A stretch of DNA of 15,821 nucleotides from an uncultured Planctomycetota bacterium (GCA_903927855.1 CAIYOL010000344.1:1-15821); one strand, 5' to 3'. Shown: positions 7,331 to 15,000, numbered from the stretch's first letter. The notes: generated by a model from the sequence alone, not told the origin. Translations and numbers: made by a program.

Positions 7331-7354
7331 AGGGTAACTTTGTATATAATTCCC
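7331..7354 (-). repeat. Right terminal inverted repeat of IS1595-type element
   Basis: Exact reverse complement of 4964-4987. It lies 34 bases upstream of the transposase -35 box, on the promoter side of the element. Confidence 0.93.
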
Positions 7355-7362
7355 TAATTTAA
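7355..7362. repeat. Target site duplication TAATTTAA, right copy
   Basis: Identical to 4956-4963. The pair defines the insertion point and fixes the transposon boundaries. Confidence 0.9.
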
Positions 7363-7499
7363 TTCATTTTGATTGATTTTTCCGTTCCGCGCACAAAATC
7401 TCCATATCAGCCACAGAGAGCACAGAAAACACAGAGAAGTAAATTATAAACAGTATCAATTGGTTATTGGAAACCACTCATTAGTAATTCCTTTCAAAA

Positions 7500-7525
7500 T
7501 CCGCCTTCGCCAAGGCTATGGCGGA
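7500..7525. repeat. REP-like hairpin, family B
   Basis: TCCGCC (7500-7505) pairs with GGCGGA (7520-7525), with a smaller inner GCC/GGC pair. The unit CCTTCGCC-AGGCT--GGCGG-ACAGG is shared with 9686-9711, so two copies of one family lie in this window. Confidence 0.6.
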
Positions 7526-7734
7526 CAGGGAGACTTTCTCTCTACAATTGGAGGAACATGCGCGATTGATGCGAAAATTGTGGGGTTTTTAGAATTGCTT
7601 TTTGAGCTAACTCGTTGCGATTAAAGGAATAGAAAAAATTTTGAAAAAATGGATTTTGGGTTCTTAACCCCCTGCGCATTTGATCGCGCGGAGCGCAGAA
7701 TACAGAATTCAGTAGACAGAATAATTTAAAAGTG

Positions 7735-7867
7735 AAAAGGAAAAGTGCGGAAATGTGTTAAAACTAGGGTAAAACTTGTGAAAAACGTGTCGAAACGTTC
7801 GAAAACATTCAAAAATTGTGTAGAAACGTTTGAAAATATTTGAAAAATGATGTGAAATGATTGAAAA
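7735..7867 (+). repeat. Long helically phased A-tract array (predicted curved DNA)
   Basis: Fourteen A-runs of 3-5 bases begin at 7735, 7741, 7751, 7760, 7771, 7781, 7793, 7802, 7811, 7824, 7833, 7843, 7855 and 7864. From 7741 on the mean spacing is about 10.3, close to one helical turn. Runs are usually preceded by G or TG and followed by CGTT, CATT or TATT. The array ends in TTTGACTCT, resembling TTTGACCTCT at the end of the 3141-3241 array. It lies upstream of the phosphoesterase gene in the same orientation as the other array lies to the protease. Confidence 0.65.
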
Positions 7868-7920
7868 CCTTTGACTCTACTCAAGCACCACTGGGGCTTT
7901 TTTGACGCGAATTTAGGATA

Positions 7921-7938
7921 GGTGTGCAGCCGCACACC
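7921..7938. repeat. REP-like hairpin
   Basis: GGTGTGC and GCACACC form a perfect 7-bp stem around AGCC, followed by CTACGA. There is no T-run after it, so it is not a typical terminator. The pattern resembles small dispersed palindromes, but only one copy is in the window. Confidence 0.45.
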
Positions 7939-8003
7939 CTACGAAACTGAAGACTGAATTAAGGAAGTAAGACCCAACCAAAACGCATAAAAGGAAAGAG
8001 TAA

Positions 8004-9527
8004 ATGGAATTAATCGTAATAAGTGATTTACATCTCAGTGTCGGCTACAACGACCAAACAGGAAGACATTCAAGAAACGAAGATTTCTTCTTTGATGAAG
8101 AATTCAAAAGATTCCTAGAGTACCTCCAAAAAGAAAATTCTCCCAAGAAGCATTTAATTATTGCCGGGGACCTGTTTGACTTTTTACAGGTAGACGGTGA
8201 TAAGGTACGGGAATTATACGAAGATGGGATGATGCGGAAATTAAAGGAGGAGGAAGCACAGGAATCACATGAAGAGGAGAAAAAACGGGAATCATATAAA
8301 CAATGGAGGGGTCCATTTGAAAATGAAATTACAAAAAGAGAAAAAAAGTATGGTTTGAGCACAGAACAGGACAAAACAGTCTGGAAGCTGGGAGTAATCG
8401 CCAAGGGACATAGTGTATTCTTCCAAGCCTTGGGCAACTTTTTGTCTGCGGGAAATCGTTTATCTATAATTACCGGCAATCATGACATCGAACTCTTTGG
8501 GGAGAAGGTTCGAAAAGAGTTAGTAAATCGCATTGTTGAATTTAAGAACAGCCAAGTAACCGACCAGCAAATTGAAGGCCGCATAGACTTTTACCCGTGG
8601 TTTTACTATGATAAAGACTATAAGACGTATATCGAGCACGGGAACCAGTATGATACTTTAAACTCCTTTCGATACTTTCTTTATCCTCTCCTCGAACACG
8701 GTTCTGACAAACTCTGGCTGCCCTTCGGTTCTTTTTTTGTGCGTTACTTTTTCAATAAATTAGAAACAAGTAATCCTTTTGCCGACAATATAAAACCAAT
8801 GACAAAGTATATGCAATGGGCATGGGGAGAGGATAAGTGGCAATTTTTAAAGAATATCTTCCTCTATCTGCCTACAATGCTCCAGCTATTCCTAAAAGGC
8901 GGGAAATTGTCCAGGGCCCAAAAAAAGCTCTTAGAAAAAGAAAACGATAAAAAGCTGGATGAATCAGCTCAAAAGTTTGGCCTGCCATCGGATGCCATAA
9001 AAAATATTTACTCTTTAATGGCTTCACCTCTCACCAGAAATAAACTTTCGATAATCCTTTACTTTGCCGGCACCTTTTTTCCCATCATCACTCTCATTGT
9101 TTTTATTGTCCTTTTCGCACTCTCGCAATTCTTTCGTTTCTCCTTCTGGACGGCCCTATCTTCTTTCGCATTGTTGATAGTTCCAATCGCCAAATGGGTC
9201 TTGTCGAAATTTTTCCAAAAAGATCCTTTTGAGAAAATTCTTCCGAAGATTAAGGAACACTTAGAATATGCTGGAATAGATGTTCAAACGATTGTCTTTG
9301 GTCACACTCACGACCCTGACATAAGAATAGTTGACCCAGATCTTAGGTATTTCAATACGGGCACCTGGACTACGGTTTTTAGTGAAGAGGAGAGAATCAT
9401 CCGGGAAGCAAAACAGTTTGCCTTTGTTTGGATCAAGGAGGTTCGTGGGAAGCCCCAGGCCAGCCTGCTTCGGTGGAATCAGAACCTTAACCAACCTGAA
9501 AGACTAATCTTATTCGATCAGAAGTAA
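8004..9527 (+). CDS. Membrane-inserted calcineurin-like metallophosphoesterase
   Basis: A 507-residue predicted two-metal phosphoesterase. All metal-binding motifs are present: DLH (8-10), GDLFDF (55-60), GNHD (158-161), His212 in EHGNQ and GHTH (433-436), plus the closing NTGTW (451-455). The spacing is unusual: about 220 residues separate His212 from GHTH, and this insert holds two strong hydrophobic segments (about 346-372 and 379-399), probably a membrane hairpin that anchors a cytoplasmic catalytic domain. Residues 70-125 form a charged helical insert (KEEEAQESHEEEKK). There is no signal peptide. The start is backed by AAGGAAAGAG just upstream. LpxH-type lipid A enzymes share the fold but are about half this length, so the substrate cannot be named. 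The gene appears monocistronic, lying between two mobile elements. Confidence 0.88.
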   Translation: MELIVISDLHLSVGYNDQTGRHSRNEDFFFDEEFKRFLEYLQKENSPKKHLIIAGDLFDFLQVDGDKVRELYEDGMMRKLKEEEAQESHEEEKKRESYKQWRGPFENEITKREKKYGLSTEQDKTVWKLGVIAKGHSVFFQALGNFLSAGNRLSIITGNHDIELFGEKVRKELVNRIVEFKNSQVTDQQIEGRIDFYPWFYYDKDYKTYIEHGNQYDTLNSFRYFLYPLLEHGSDKLWLPFGSFFVRYFFNKLETSNPFADNIKPMTKYMQWAWGEDKWQFLKNIFLYLPTMLQLFLKGGKLSRAQKKLLEKENDKKLDESAQKFGLPSDAIKNIYSLMASPLTRNKLSIILYFAGTFFPIITLIVFIVLFALSQFFRFSFWTALSSFALLIVPIAKWVLSKFFQKDPFEKILPKIKEHLEYAGIDVQTIVFGHTHDPDIRIVDPDLRYFNTGTWTTVFSEEERIIREAKQFAFVWIKEVRGKPQASLLRWNQNLNQPERLILFDQK

Positions 9528-9689
9528 GAATTGGGGGAAAATTCGCGCAGTGTTGCCGATAGGCCCTAAGTGCTGTAGCTGCCGGAGGCCGCAACGAGGA
9601 AACATACAGTAAGTATGCCGAGGGTATACGGGAAAGACAGTATCCGAGCAGAAGGCAGCAACAGCAAACCAACGCAATAAATCCCCCTT

Positions 9690-9705
9690 CGCCGAGGCTT
9701 CGGCG
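9690..9705. repeat. REP-like hairpin, family B, second copy
   Basis: CGCCGA (9690-9695) pairs perfectly with TCGGCG (9700-9705) around GGCT. The surrounding CCTTCGCC-AGGCT-CGGCGG-ACAGG matches the copy at 7500-7525. Confidence 0.6.
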
Positions 9706-9742
9706 GGACAGGTTGCGGGGTTAAATATTTTGAGATTGCCAA

Positions 9743-9763
9743 CCCCCAATGTAAAATTGGGGG
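9743..9763. repeat. Perfect 8-bp stem-loop
   Basis: CCCCCAAT (9743-9750) pairs with ATTGGGGG (9756-9763) around GTAAA. No T-run follows on either strand, so a rho-independent terminator is doubtful. It lies between the ends of two convergent genes, the phosphoesterase and the second transposase. Confidence 0.45.
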
Positions 9764-9815
9764 CTAACCAAAATAAAAAACAAGCAATCCTCACGCGGGC
9801 AACCCCAGCCAGAAT

Positions 9816-9839
9816 AACCCCCTGCAATCAACTTTTTGC
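9816..9839 (+). repeat. Left terminal inverted repeat of second IS
   Basis: Pairs with 10794-10817 with two mismatches (positions 9 and 11); the shared core is ATCAACTTTTTGC. Confidence 0.8.
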
Positions 9840-9841
9840 AT

Positions 9842-10705
9842 CTACGCTGATTTTCTTTCATAATTTTGTAATCTCCATAAATGATAAAGTATAATTTTGG
9901 CACGCACCCACATTCGAACACGGAACAATGTTCTTACCCAATGCGGTAAGGGTTTTAGGCCGCCCGCAAAAGATACAAGATTACCAAACATTCTCTCTAT
10001 TGATGTACGCGCCTTGATAAGTGATTGGCCAAAAGGACGCTCTAACAACTCTCTTGACCTGAGACGATATGGACTATGACGGCGATGTCCAAGGGCCTTG
10101 CCCTTTTGGCGATGACAGGCAATTAGTTGTACGGAACGCCTCGATGCAATGTCGTAACGTTTATTGCAGTCGTATGCACTATCACCAACTAAATAGCCTC
10201 CGCTGTCCAGATTAGATATTAAATCAGTAGCTACTTTTGCTTCGTTTTGATTCATAGGCCGGATTGTCCATTGAACAAATCCCTGCTGTATATCGCTTAC
10301 AGCATATAGTTTATAACCTCTGGCTATACAGGATGCTCCACGTCCAAATCTGGACTGTTTGTCTTTGCTGCATCCACCTATCGGCAACGGCTTTGCGTCA
10401 ATATACCGACATACACTACGTGGAATTAGGTTTACAAGATTAGACTCAATTTCCCTAAGCAACTTCTGTATATGCAGGGTTCTTAATCTTCTTGTCATTG
10501 TTGAAGGATTTGGCAAAGGCTTTCGGCGGTAATATATTGGCCAGTTTGTTTTTTTACATGCCCAGTAGATTGGCCTGTCGTGAAGCACCGCCCACAAATA
10601 CGTTAGAACTATATCCGCATGAGTATACGTTGCTCTCTTCAGGGATTTGTTCCTTGCAGCCTCGGTTACTGTTTGGTACACTTTTTTCCATAGTTCGTTC
10701 TCCAT
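9842..10705 (-). CDS. DDE transposase (IS982-like or IS4/IS5 superfamily)
   Basis: A 287-residue transposase with a DDE active site: Asp103 in CRYIDAKPLPI, Asp175 in LVGDSAYD and Glu237 in RTSIERMFGNL. The middle segment ARGYKLYAVSD followed by a strand and MNQNEAK is typical of IS4/IS5/IS982-type enzymes. The basic C-terminus follows the catalytic Glu. The start is taken as ATG at 10705, because AAGGAG (10712-10717) lies six bases upstream; the frame is open a little further (TTG at 10732, ATG at 10711), but these are worse placed. The stop is three bases inside the left terminal repeat. No internal stop or frameshift is seen, so it may be functional. Confidence 0.88.
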   Translation of the reverse strand: MENELWKKVYQTVTEAARNKSLKRATYTHADIVLTYLWAVLHDRPIYWACKKTNWPIYYRRKPLPNPSTMTRRLRTLHIQKLLREIESNLVNLIPRSVCRYIDAKPLPIGGCSKDKQSRFGRGASCIARGYKLYAVSDIQQGFVQWTIRPMNQNEAKVATDLISNLDSGGYLVGDSAYDCNKRYDIASRRSVQLIACHRQKGKALGHRRHSPYRLRSRELLERPFGQSLIKARTSIERMFGNLVSFAGGLKPLPHWVRTLFRVRMWVRAKIILYHLWRLQNYERKSA

Positions 10706-10793
10706 AATCATCTCCTTAAATCGAGTTAACAATCCATATAAGGAACATTATGGAGACGAACTCTTTAGGGCGCAAGTACTTATAAAAAATGGC

Positions 10794-10817
10794 GCAAAAA
10801 GTTGATCGAAGGGGGTT
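10794..10817 (-). repeat. Right terminal inverted repeat of second IS
   Basis: Reverse complement of 9816-9839 at 22 of 24 positions. It lies on the upstream side of the transposase gene. Confidence 0.8.
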
Positions 10818-10953
10818 TCCTTTGTATCGATGTGGGTTGTCATTCTACATACTTTTCATCTAAAAAATTTTTACCCCTCGCCCGATAATACCTCCCCCTT
10901 CTGCCCCGAATGCCTGAAATCACCCTTCCAAACGCCCTCTCGCAATTATTTTC

Positions 10954-10982
10954 TTGAATTTAAAAACCGCCTCGGTTATAAT
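10954..10982 (+). promoter_or_regulatory. Sigma70-type promoter of the small secreted protein gene
   Basis: TTGAAT (10954-10959), a 17-base spacer and a perfect TATAAT (10977-10982). The predicted start near 10989 lies 17 bases before the preferred ATG at 11006. Confidence 0.7.
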
Positions 10983-11005
10983 GATGTTAACGAATGGGGG
11001 ATAAA

Positions 11006-11245
11006 ATGCGGAAGTTCAAAAAATCACTAATCATCTTAACAGCAATAATCGTCATTTTGACTGTATTGGCCGGCGTAACTTTTGCTGCTGATAATAGCTC
11101 TAAATTAGCAGCTAGCTTAACTAATCTTAACGCTCATATACACGCCGGCCAATACATCTCCTTTATAAAGGATTTTTCTCTCGTCGCCCTCTTATCTTCA
11201 TTGCTTTTATGCAGAGTTTCCCTCCTCAGAAGGTCGCAGGACTAA
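11006..11245 (+). CDS. Small secreted or membrane protein of unknown function
   Basis: A 79-residue protein beginning MRKFKKSLIILT, a classic signal peptide: basic n-region, a hydrophobic stretch to about residue 23, and cleavage around TFAA. The rest is short, with a second hydrophobic segment (about 53-69, FSLVALLSSLLLC) and a basic end (RVSLLRRSQD). I chose ATG at 11006 because GGGGGA precedes it by a few bases; ATG at 10994 is in frame but falls nearly on the transcription start. The consensus promoter upstream supports a real gene. The mature part resembles nothing I recognise. It could be the stump of a longer exported protein, as the frame ends abruptly about 120 bases before the tRNA scar. 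Confidence 0.6.
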   Translation: MRKFKKSLIILTAIIVILTVLAGVTFAADNSSKLAASLTNLNAHIHAGQYISFIKDFSLVALLSSLLLCRVSLLRRSQD

Positions 11246-11365
11246 ACTCGATATAGATTCCAGCGGGCTGTTTTCATACTGAAACCACCACAAATCGCGC
11301 GTAAGAAGAACTAAATACAAAAAAACCCATCCCCTAAGCTTTTTCAAAATACGAGGTTAAGGAAG

Positions 11366-11410
11366 AGCGGGCGACCGGATTCGAACCGGCGACGTCCAGC
11401 TTGGGAAGCT
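11366..11410 (-). tRNA. 3' half of a tRNA-Gly(CCC) gene, probable attachment-site scar
   Basis: On the minus strand the sequence contains part of an anticodon stem, the loop TTCCCAA (anticodon CCC), the stem GCTGG, a variable loop, a complete T-arm (GCCGG-TTCGAAT-CCGGT), the acceptor strand CGCCCGC and the discriminator T; CCA is not encoded. The 5' half (acceptor 5' strand, D-arm and first two anticodon-stem bases) is missing; the upstream DNA is unrelated. It cannot make a tRNA. A 3' half that starts at the anticodon stem is the classic remnant left by tyrosine-recombinase integration into a tRNA gene. Confidence 0.75.
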
Positions 11411-11478
11411 ATGTAGGCACTTTTCTAACCCCTTGTCAACAAATAGCTTAATAAAGGCACATCAAGGACTTATGCACT

Positions 11479-11523
11479 GTTTTCGAACTAGTTTGGAACT
11501 GGTTTTAGAACTGTTTTCAAACT
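11479..11523. repeat. Four degenerate 11-bp tandem repeats
   Basis: The units GTTTTCGAACT, AGTTTGGAACT, GGTTTTAGAACT and GTTTTCAAACT stand head to tail. The 11-12 base period puts the T-runs on one helical face, as in the two A-tract arrays elsewhere in the window. Two GCCACAAA copies 11 bases apart follow at 11530-11548. Confidence 0.65.
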
Positions 11524-12044
11524 GGAATTGCCACAAAACTGCCACAAATTTTTCCCCCTTGCCTACAGCTTATCAGTAGTAGAACCATTAACTTTAATTG
11601 ACTGAGGTGCGCTGTGGCAATTTCCCGCTTATTTCAACCCGCTATTGTATTTACAGGCGACATTAAATGCAAAAAATATCCAGTTTTTTACTATTGTCTT
11701 CCAACCCCTGTAGGGACAAGAAAGAAAATATTTCAGAGTTGTGTTGCATCATTTAATTCAAGAGTTGATATCTGGATCGATGTATCAACCGAATTCGGAT
11801 TGGCGGTATTTTTTTGCGTACAAACTTTTTATCTGCAAATGGTGGGTCGAAAATTTTATTTTAAGAAAAAACTCCATAAGTTTCTTAAATGTTAGATGTT
11901 CCAGTTTGCTTTCAACGATTATCTCGCAACAGCTCAAATCTACTTTTAATACCTCAGCCACGGTAAACCCAAGCAAGCCGAGATTTGTGCTGCAAATATG
12001 TCTTCAGGCAACCCCTGCTTGGGCGCAGGGCGCAACTTCTTATG

Positions 12045-15000
12045 TTATGGAGGAAGCGTAACCTGCTCAACCTCGTCATAGTCGGCAAACGCTATGCCGA
12101 ACTTAACATCGCCGGTTGCTGTAATATGAACTGTGTTCTTTATTGTCAGCGTGAAAGAACCCTCTTTGAGATTGAAATTAGCAGCGGCAGAACCACCTTC
12201 CGACACTACAGCTTTTGTGCAGGTGAATTTATCCTTCCCGGCCTTGAAACTACCGGCAGGCATCGTGAAGGTCTGTGTGCCGAGCGTAGCGACAAATTCC
12301 TCACCGACCAGATTCACGTCTGTGTCTTCAACTGCGAATGCGCCCTTGACCGACAACTGATCGGTGCTGGGTTTTTTGCCATGCTTAACCTGACACTTGT
12401 CGTAGGGTGTTTCGACCCTCAGGACATCCTTGACCCCCATCATCAGCTTTATTGGTATCGGTCTCTTGGGGCCGTTGACCAAAGCTTCGCTTATTCTGGT
12501 TGTGCCGATGGAGTCACCGATTTCAATTTGAACTTTCCCTGGACAGGATAACCCGGACAGGTCGATATTACGTACTGAAAATGCGAATTTATGGTTTTTT
12601 GCATAGTATTTGAAAACCTTCTTCACTCCATTTACGGTCTTTGAATAACGGTAGTCGCCCTTCTTAAAGGTATTGGCATCGATGGGGAAGGTCAGGACAC
12701 AGGGATCGACTATATCATTTGAGTCAATAATAACCTCGATGGCATTGGCATCGTTGAAATCACTGGCTTGGGGGTCCATCGTTCCTGAAAAGGAAATCTT
12801 GTCGCTGTTTTCCTTGCTGCCGGCGGTTACCGTGCATTTGGTAATCGAAACTTGGTAATCATCTAACCGCATAATCGCAAGACCGTGGTACCCTCCTGCA
12901 CTGATGGCAAAAAAGTTGTGTCCGACGTATGGGTCTGCCTGACCATAATCGTTTTGACCCCAAGCCACAATTGAGCCGTCCTCCTTTAAGGCCAAACTAT
13001 AAGCATCGCCTGCAGCGATAGCAACAAAGTCGTTCCCGTCAGGCGGGTCTGCCTGACCATAATCGTTTCGTCCCCAGGCAACAACCGAGCCATTTTTTTT
13101 TAAGGCCAAGCTGTGTGCTCCACCTGCGGCGATGGCAGCAAAATCGTTTCCATCGCAAGGGTCTGCCTGACCATAATCGTTTCGTCCCCAGGCAACGATT
13201 GAGCCGTCCTGCTTTAAGGCCAGATTGTGACTTGTACCTGCAGCGATGGCAATAAAATCGCCCCCTGCACAGGGGTCTGCCTGACCGTCATCGTTTCGGC
13301 CCCAAGCCACAATTGAGCCATCATTTTTTAAGGCCAAATTGTGACTTGTACCTGCAGCGATGGCAATAAAATCGTTCCCGGCACAGGGGTCTGCCTGACC
13401 ATAATCGTTTTGTCCCCAGACGACAATTGAGCCGTCCTGCTTTAGGGCCAGACTATGCCACCCACCGGCGCTAATGGCGACAAAGTCGTTTCCATCACAG
13501 GGGTCTGCCTGACCATAATCGTTTTGTCCCCAGGCAACGATCGAGCCGTCCTTCCTCAAGGCCAGACTATGCCCTACACCAGCGCTAATGGCAACAAAGT
13601 CATTTCCATCGCATGGGTCTGCCTGACCATAATCGTTTCGACCCCAGGCGGCAATAGGGCCGTTAGTAACTGGCTTTATAATCAAAGTTACAGTAGCAAT
13701 ATTAGAATCGTGAGTGCCATCATTTACCTTGAAGGTGAAGGAGTCAGTACCCTTGTAATCTGAGTTAGGCTTATAGGATAGATTCGGTGCTGTGCCGGAT
13801 AATGTGCCATTACTTGGCTGAGTAACTATGCTGTAGGTTAAGGTATCTCCATCAAAGTCAGAGGCAACGAGGGTGATACTTATCGATACATTCACATCTA
13901 TAATACGAATCTGGTTATTTGCGATAGGAGCCAAGTTGGCATATTCATAGCAGCCGGCATCAGGCTGGGCATCGCGGGGATAGCCGCGGATGTCGGTAGC
14001 GGGGGCATAGGATGGATTACCAAAGTCGATGGCTATAGAACCTCGTTTTAACCGAAAATCACCATTGGCCACATCCACAAAAGCTGGAGTTGTGTTGATA
14101 AGTTCAGTTCCGTTGACGGCAAAAGGATAGGATGGCCCGCCAGTACCGTTGGGATTATTACCAAATATATTATTGCCGTGATTTAGGAAATTCGTTATTC
14201 CTCCATAGGCATCTACATTTATTAACGGTGCACGAACGATATTATTATAAAAAACATCAATGATACAGTTTGTATCATTAGAAGTATGATAAACCTGCAT
14301 GAAGCAATCAAAAGTATTATTGCTAATTGTTATATTTCCTTGCAAAGAAGAAAGCAGAATCTGATAACCACTAACCAAGTTGTTTCTAACTATGACATTA
14401 TCTACATACTCTGGTGTAGCAGAGCCTAATTTGACGCCCCCATTCACCAACCAATAATCCTTTGCACACAAAATCCGGTTTCTTTCAACCGATACATTTG
14501 AGATGTGAACAGTGTTTGTTGCACATTGACATTCAATTCCATCTGCGTGCTCGCCATCTACGGATGTGCCTGGTATAATAGTTTGGCCACTACTGGCTCC
14601 GGTAATTGTGCCTCCACCGCCCGCAGAGGATAGAAAACGCTGCGAACTTGTATTGAAACAACATATTTTTGTTGAGCTTGGATTTTGCGTTACAACACCA
14701 GTGGCATTTGTACCAACCTGCGTAACTTCTTCGCCTATCGTGAAATCACCGCTTTTTGTCCCTGTTATTATCAACTCGGAACGCAACACGTTCATATCGT
14801 AAATATAATTGTCCGATATATTTATGTCACTTGCCCCGATAGCGATACCGTCGCCGCCTAAACGATAAATAGTATTACCACTTACGTTATAATCCCTCGT
14901 TATATTGTTGGCAATACAAACAAGATTCATTCCCTTTGTGGTATTATATATCGTATTACCTATTATAGACACATCGTTAATCTCTTTTGTGTATATACCA

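Larger units (their letters stand above)
4964..7354 (-). mobile_element. IS1595-type transposon carrying a restriction-modification cassette
   Basis: A complete element of 2391 bp. Its ends are perfect 24-bp inverted repeats (4964-4987 and 7331-7354), starting GGGAATTATATACAAAG. They are flanked by identical 8-bp sequences TAATTTAA (4956-4963 and 7355-7362), the 8-bp target duplication expected of the IS1595 family. Inside are three genes on the minus strand, with no gap between them: transposase, DNA adenine methylase and PD-(D/E)XK nuclease. The nuclease stop codon is built partly from the left terminal repeat, so the cargo belongs to the element. The intact repeats and open transposase suggest a recent and possibly active insertion. 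The IS1595 family is known to include members with passenger genes. Confidence 0.93.
7363..8003. other. Gene-free region of dispersed repeats and curved DNA
   Basis: No credible gene. The region contains CACAGAGAGCACAGAAAACA and its surroundings (7411-7438), a dispersed repeat type seen in many environmental genomes; a REP-like hairpin (7500-7525); a phased A-tract array (7735-7867); and a second hairpin (7921-7938). The ribosome site of the phosphoesterase gene (AAGGAAAGAG) lies at its right end. I find no clear promoter for that gene. Confidence 0.6.
9528..9815. other. Intergenic stretch with hairpins and probable dispersed repeat
   Basis: No gene is visible. About 9546-9672 is GC-richer than its surroundings and may be a dispersed intergenic repeat, though only one copy is here. 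It is followed by a REP-like hairpin (9690-9705) and a perfect stem-loop (9743-9763). Confidence 0.4.
9816..10817 (-). mobile_element. Second insertion sequence, about 1.0 kb, DDE type
   Basis: The ends carry 24-bp inverted repeats (9816-9839 and 10794-10817) that match at 22 of 24 positions and begin AACCCCCT. One transposase gene fills the inside. Size and ACCC-type ends would suit the IS982 family, while the transposase could also be placed in the IS4/IS5 superfamily. I find no convincing target duplication outside the repeats (left flank AGAAT, right flank TCCTT), so the exact ends may be off or the flanks may have changed since insertion. Confidence 0.8.
11246..12044. other. Long region without a convincing gene: tRNA scar, tandem repeats, unassigned DNA
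   Basis: The left part holds the tRNA-Gly fragment and the 11-bp repeats listed separately. From about 11540 to 12044 there are open frames on both strands, but none has a good ribosome site, recognisable protein character or family motif. Two inverted repeats occur: AATTGCCACA / TGTGGCAATT (11526-11535, 11613-11622) and CCCAAGCA / TGCTTGGG (11968-11975, 12016-12023). The second lies just past the end of the large secreted protein gene but has no T-run. Confidence 0.6.

Noticed and set aside
7373..7624. 83-codon plus-strand frame right of the transposon
   Set aside because: The translation (HREHRKHRE and similar) comes from dispersed repeats and a REP-like hairpin, not from a protein gene.
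9743..9763. Perfect stem-loop as a rho-independent terminator
   Set aside because: The stem is good but no T-run follows on either strand, so it is listed only as a stem-loop.
11366..11450. Complete tRNA-Gly gene
   Set aside because: The DNA where the 5' acceptor strand and D-arm should be is unrelated, and the first two anticodon-stem bases do not pair.
11614..12061. Plus-strand frames of 93 and 106 codons in the region after the tRNA scar
   Set aside because: No ribosome site, no recognisable composition or motif, and the second runs into the convergent secreted protein gene.
12864..13661. Regular repeats suggestive of a CRISPR array
   Set aside because: The 114-bp period lacks distinct spacers and stays in frame within a coding sequence as 38-residue RCC1-type repeats.
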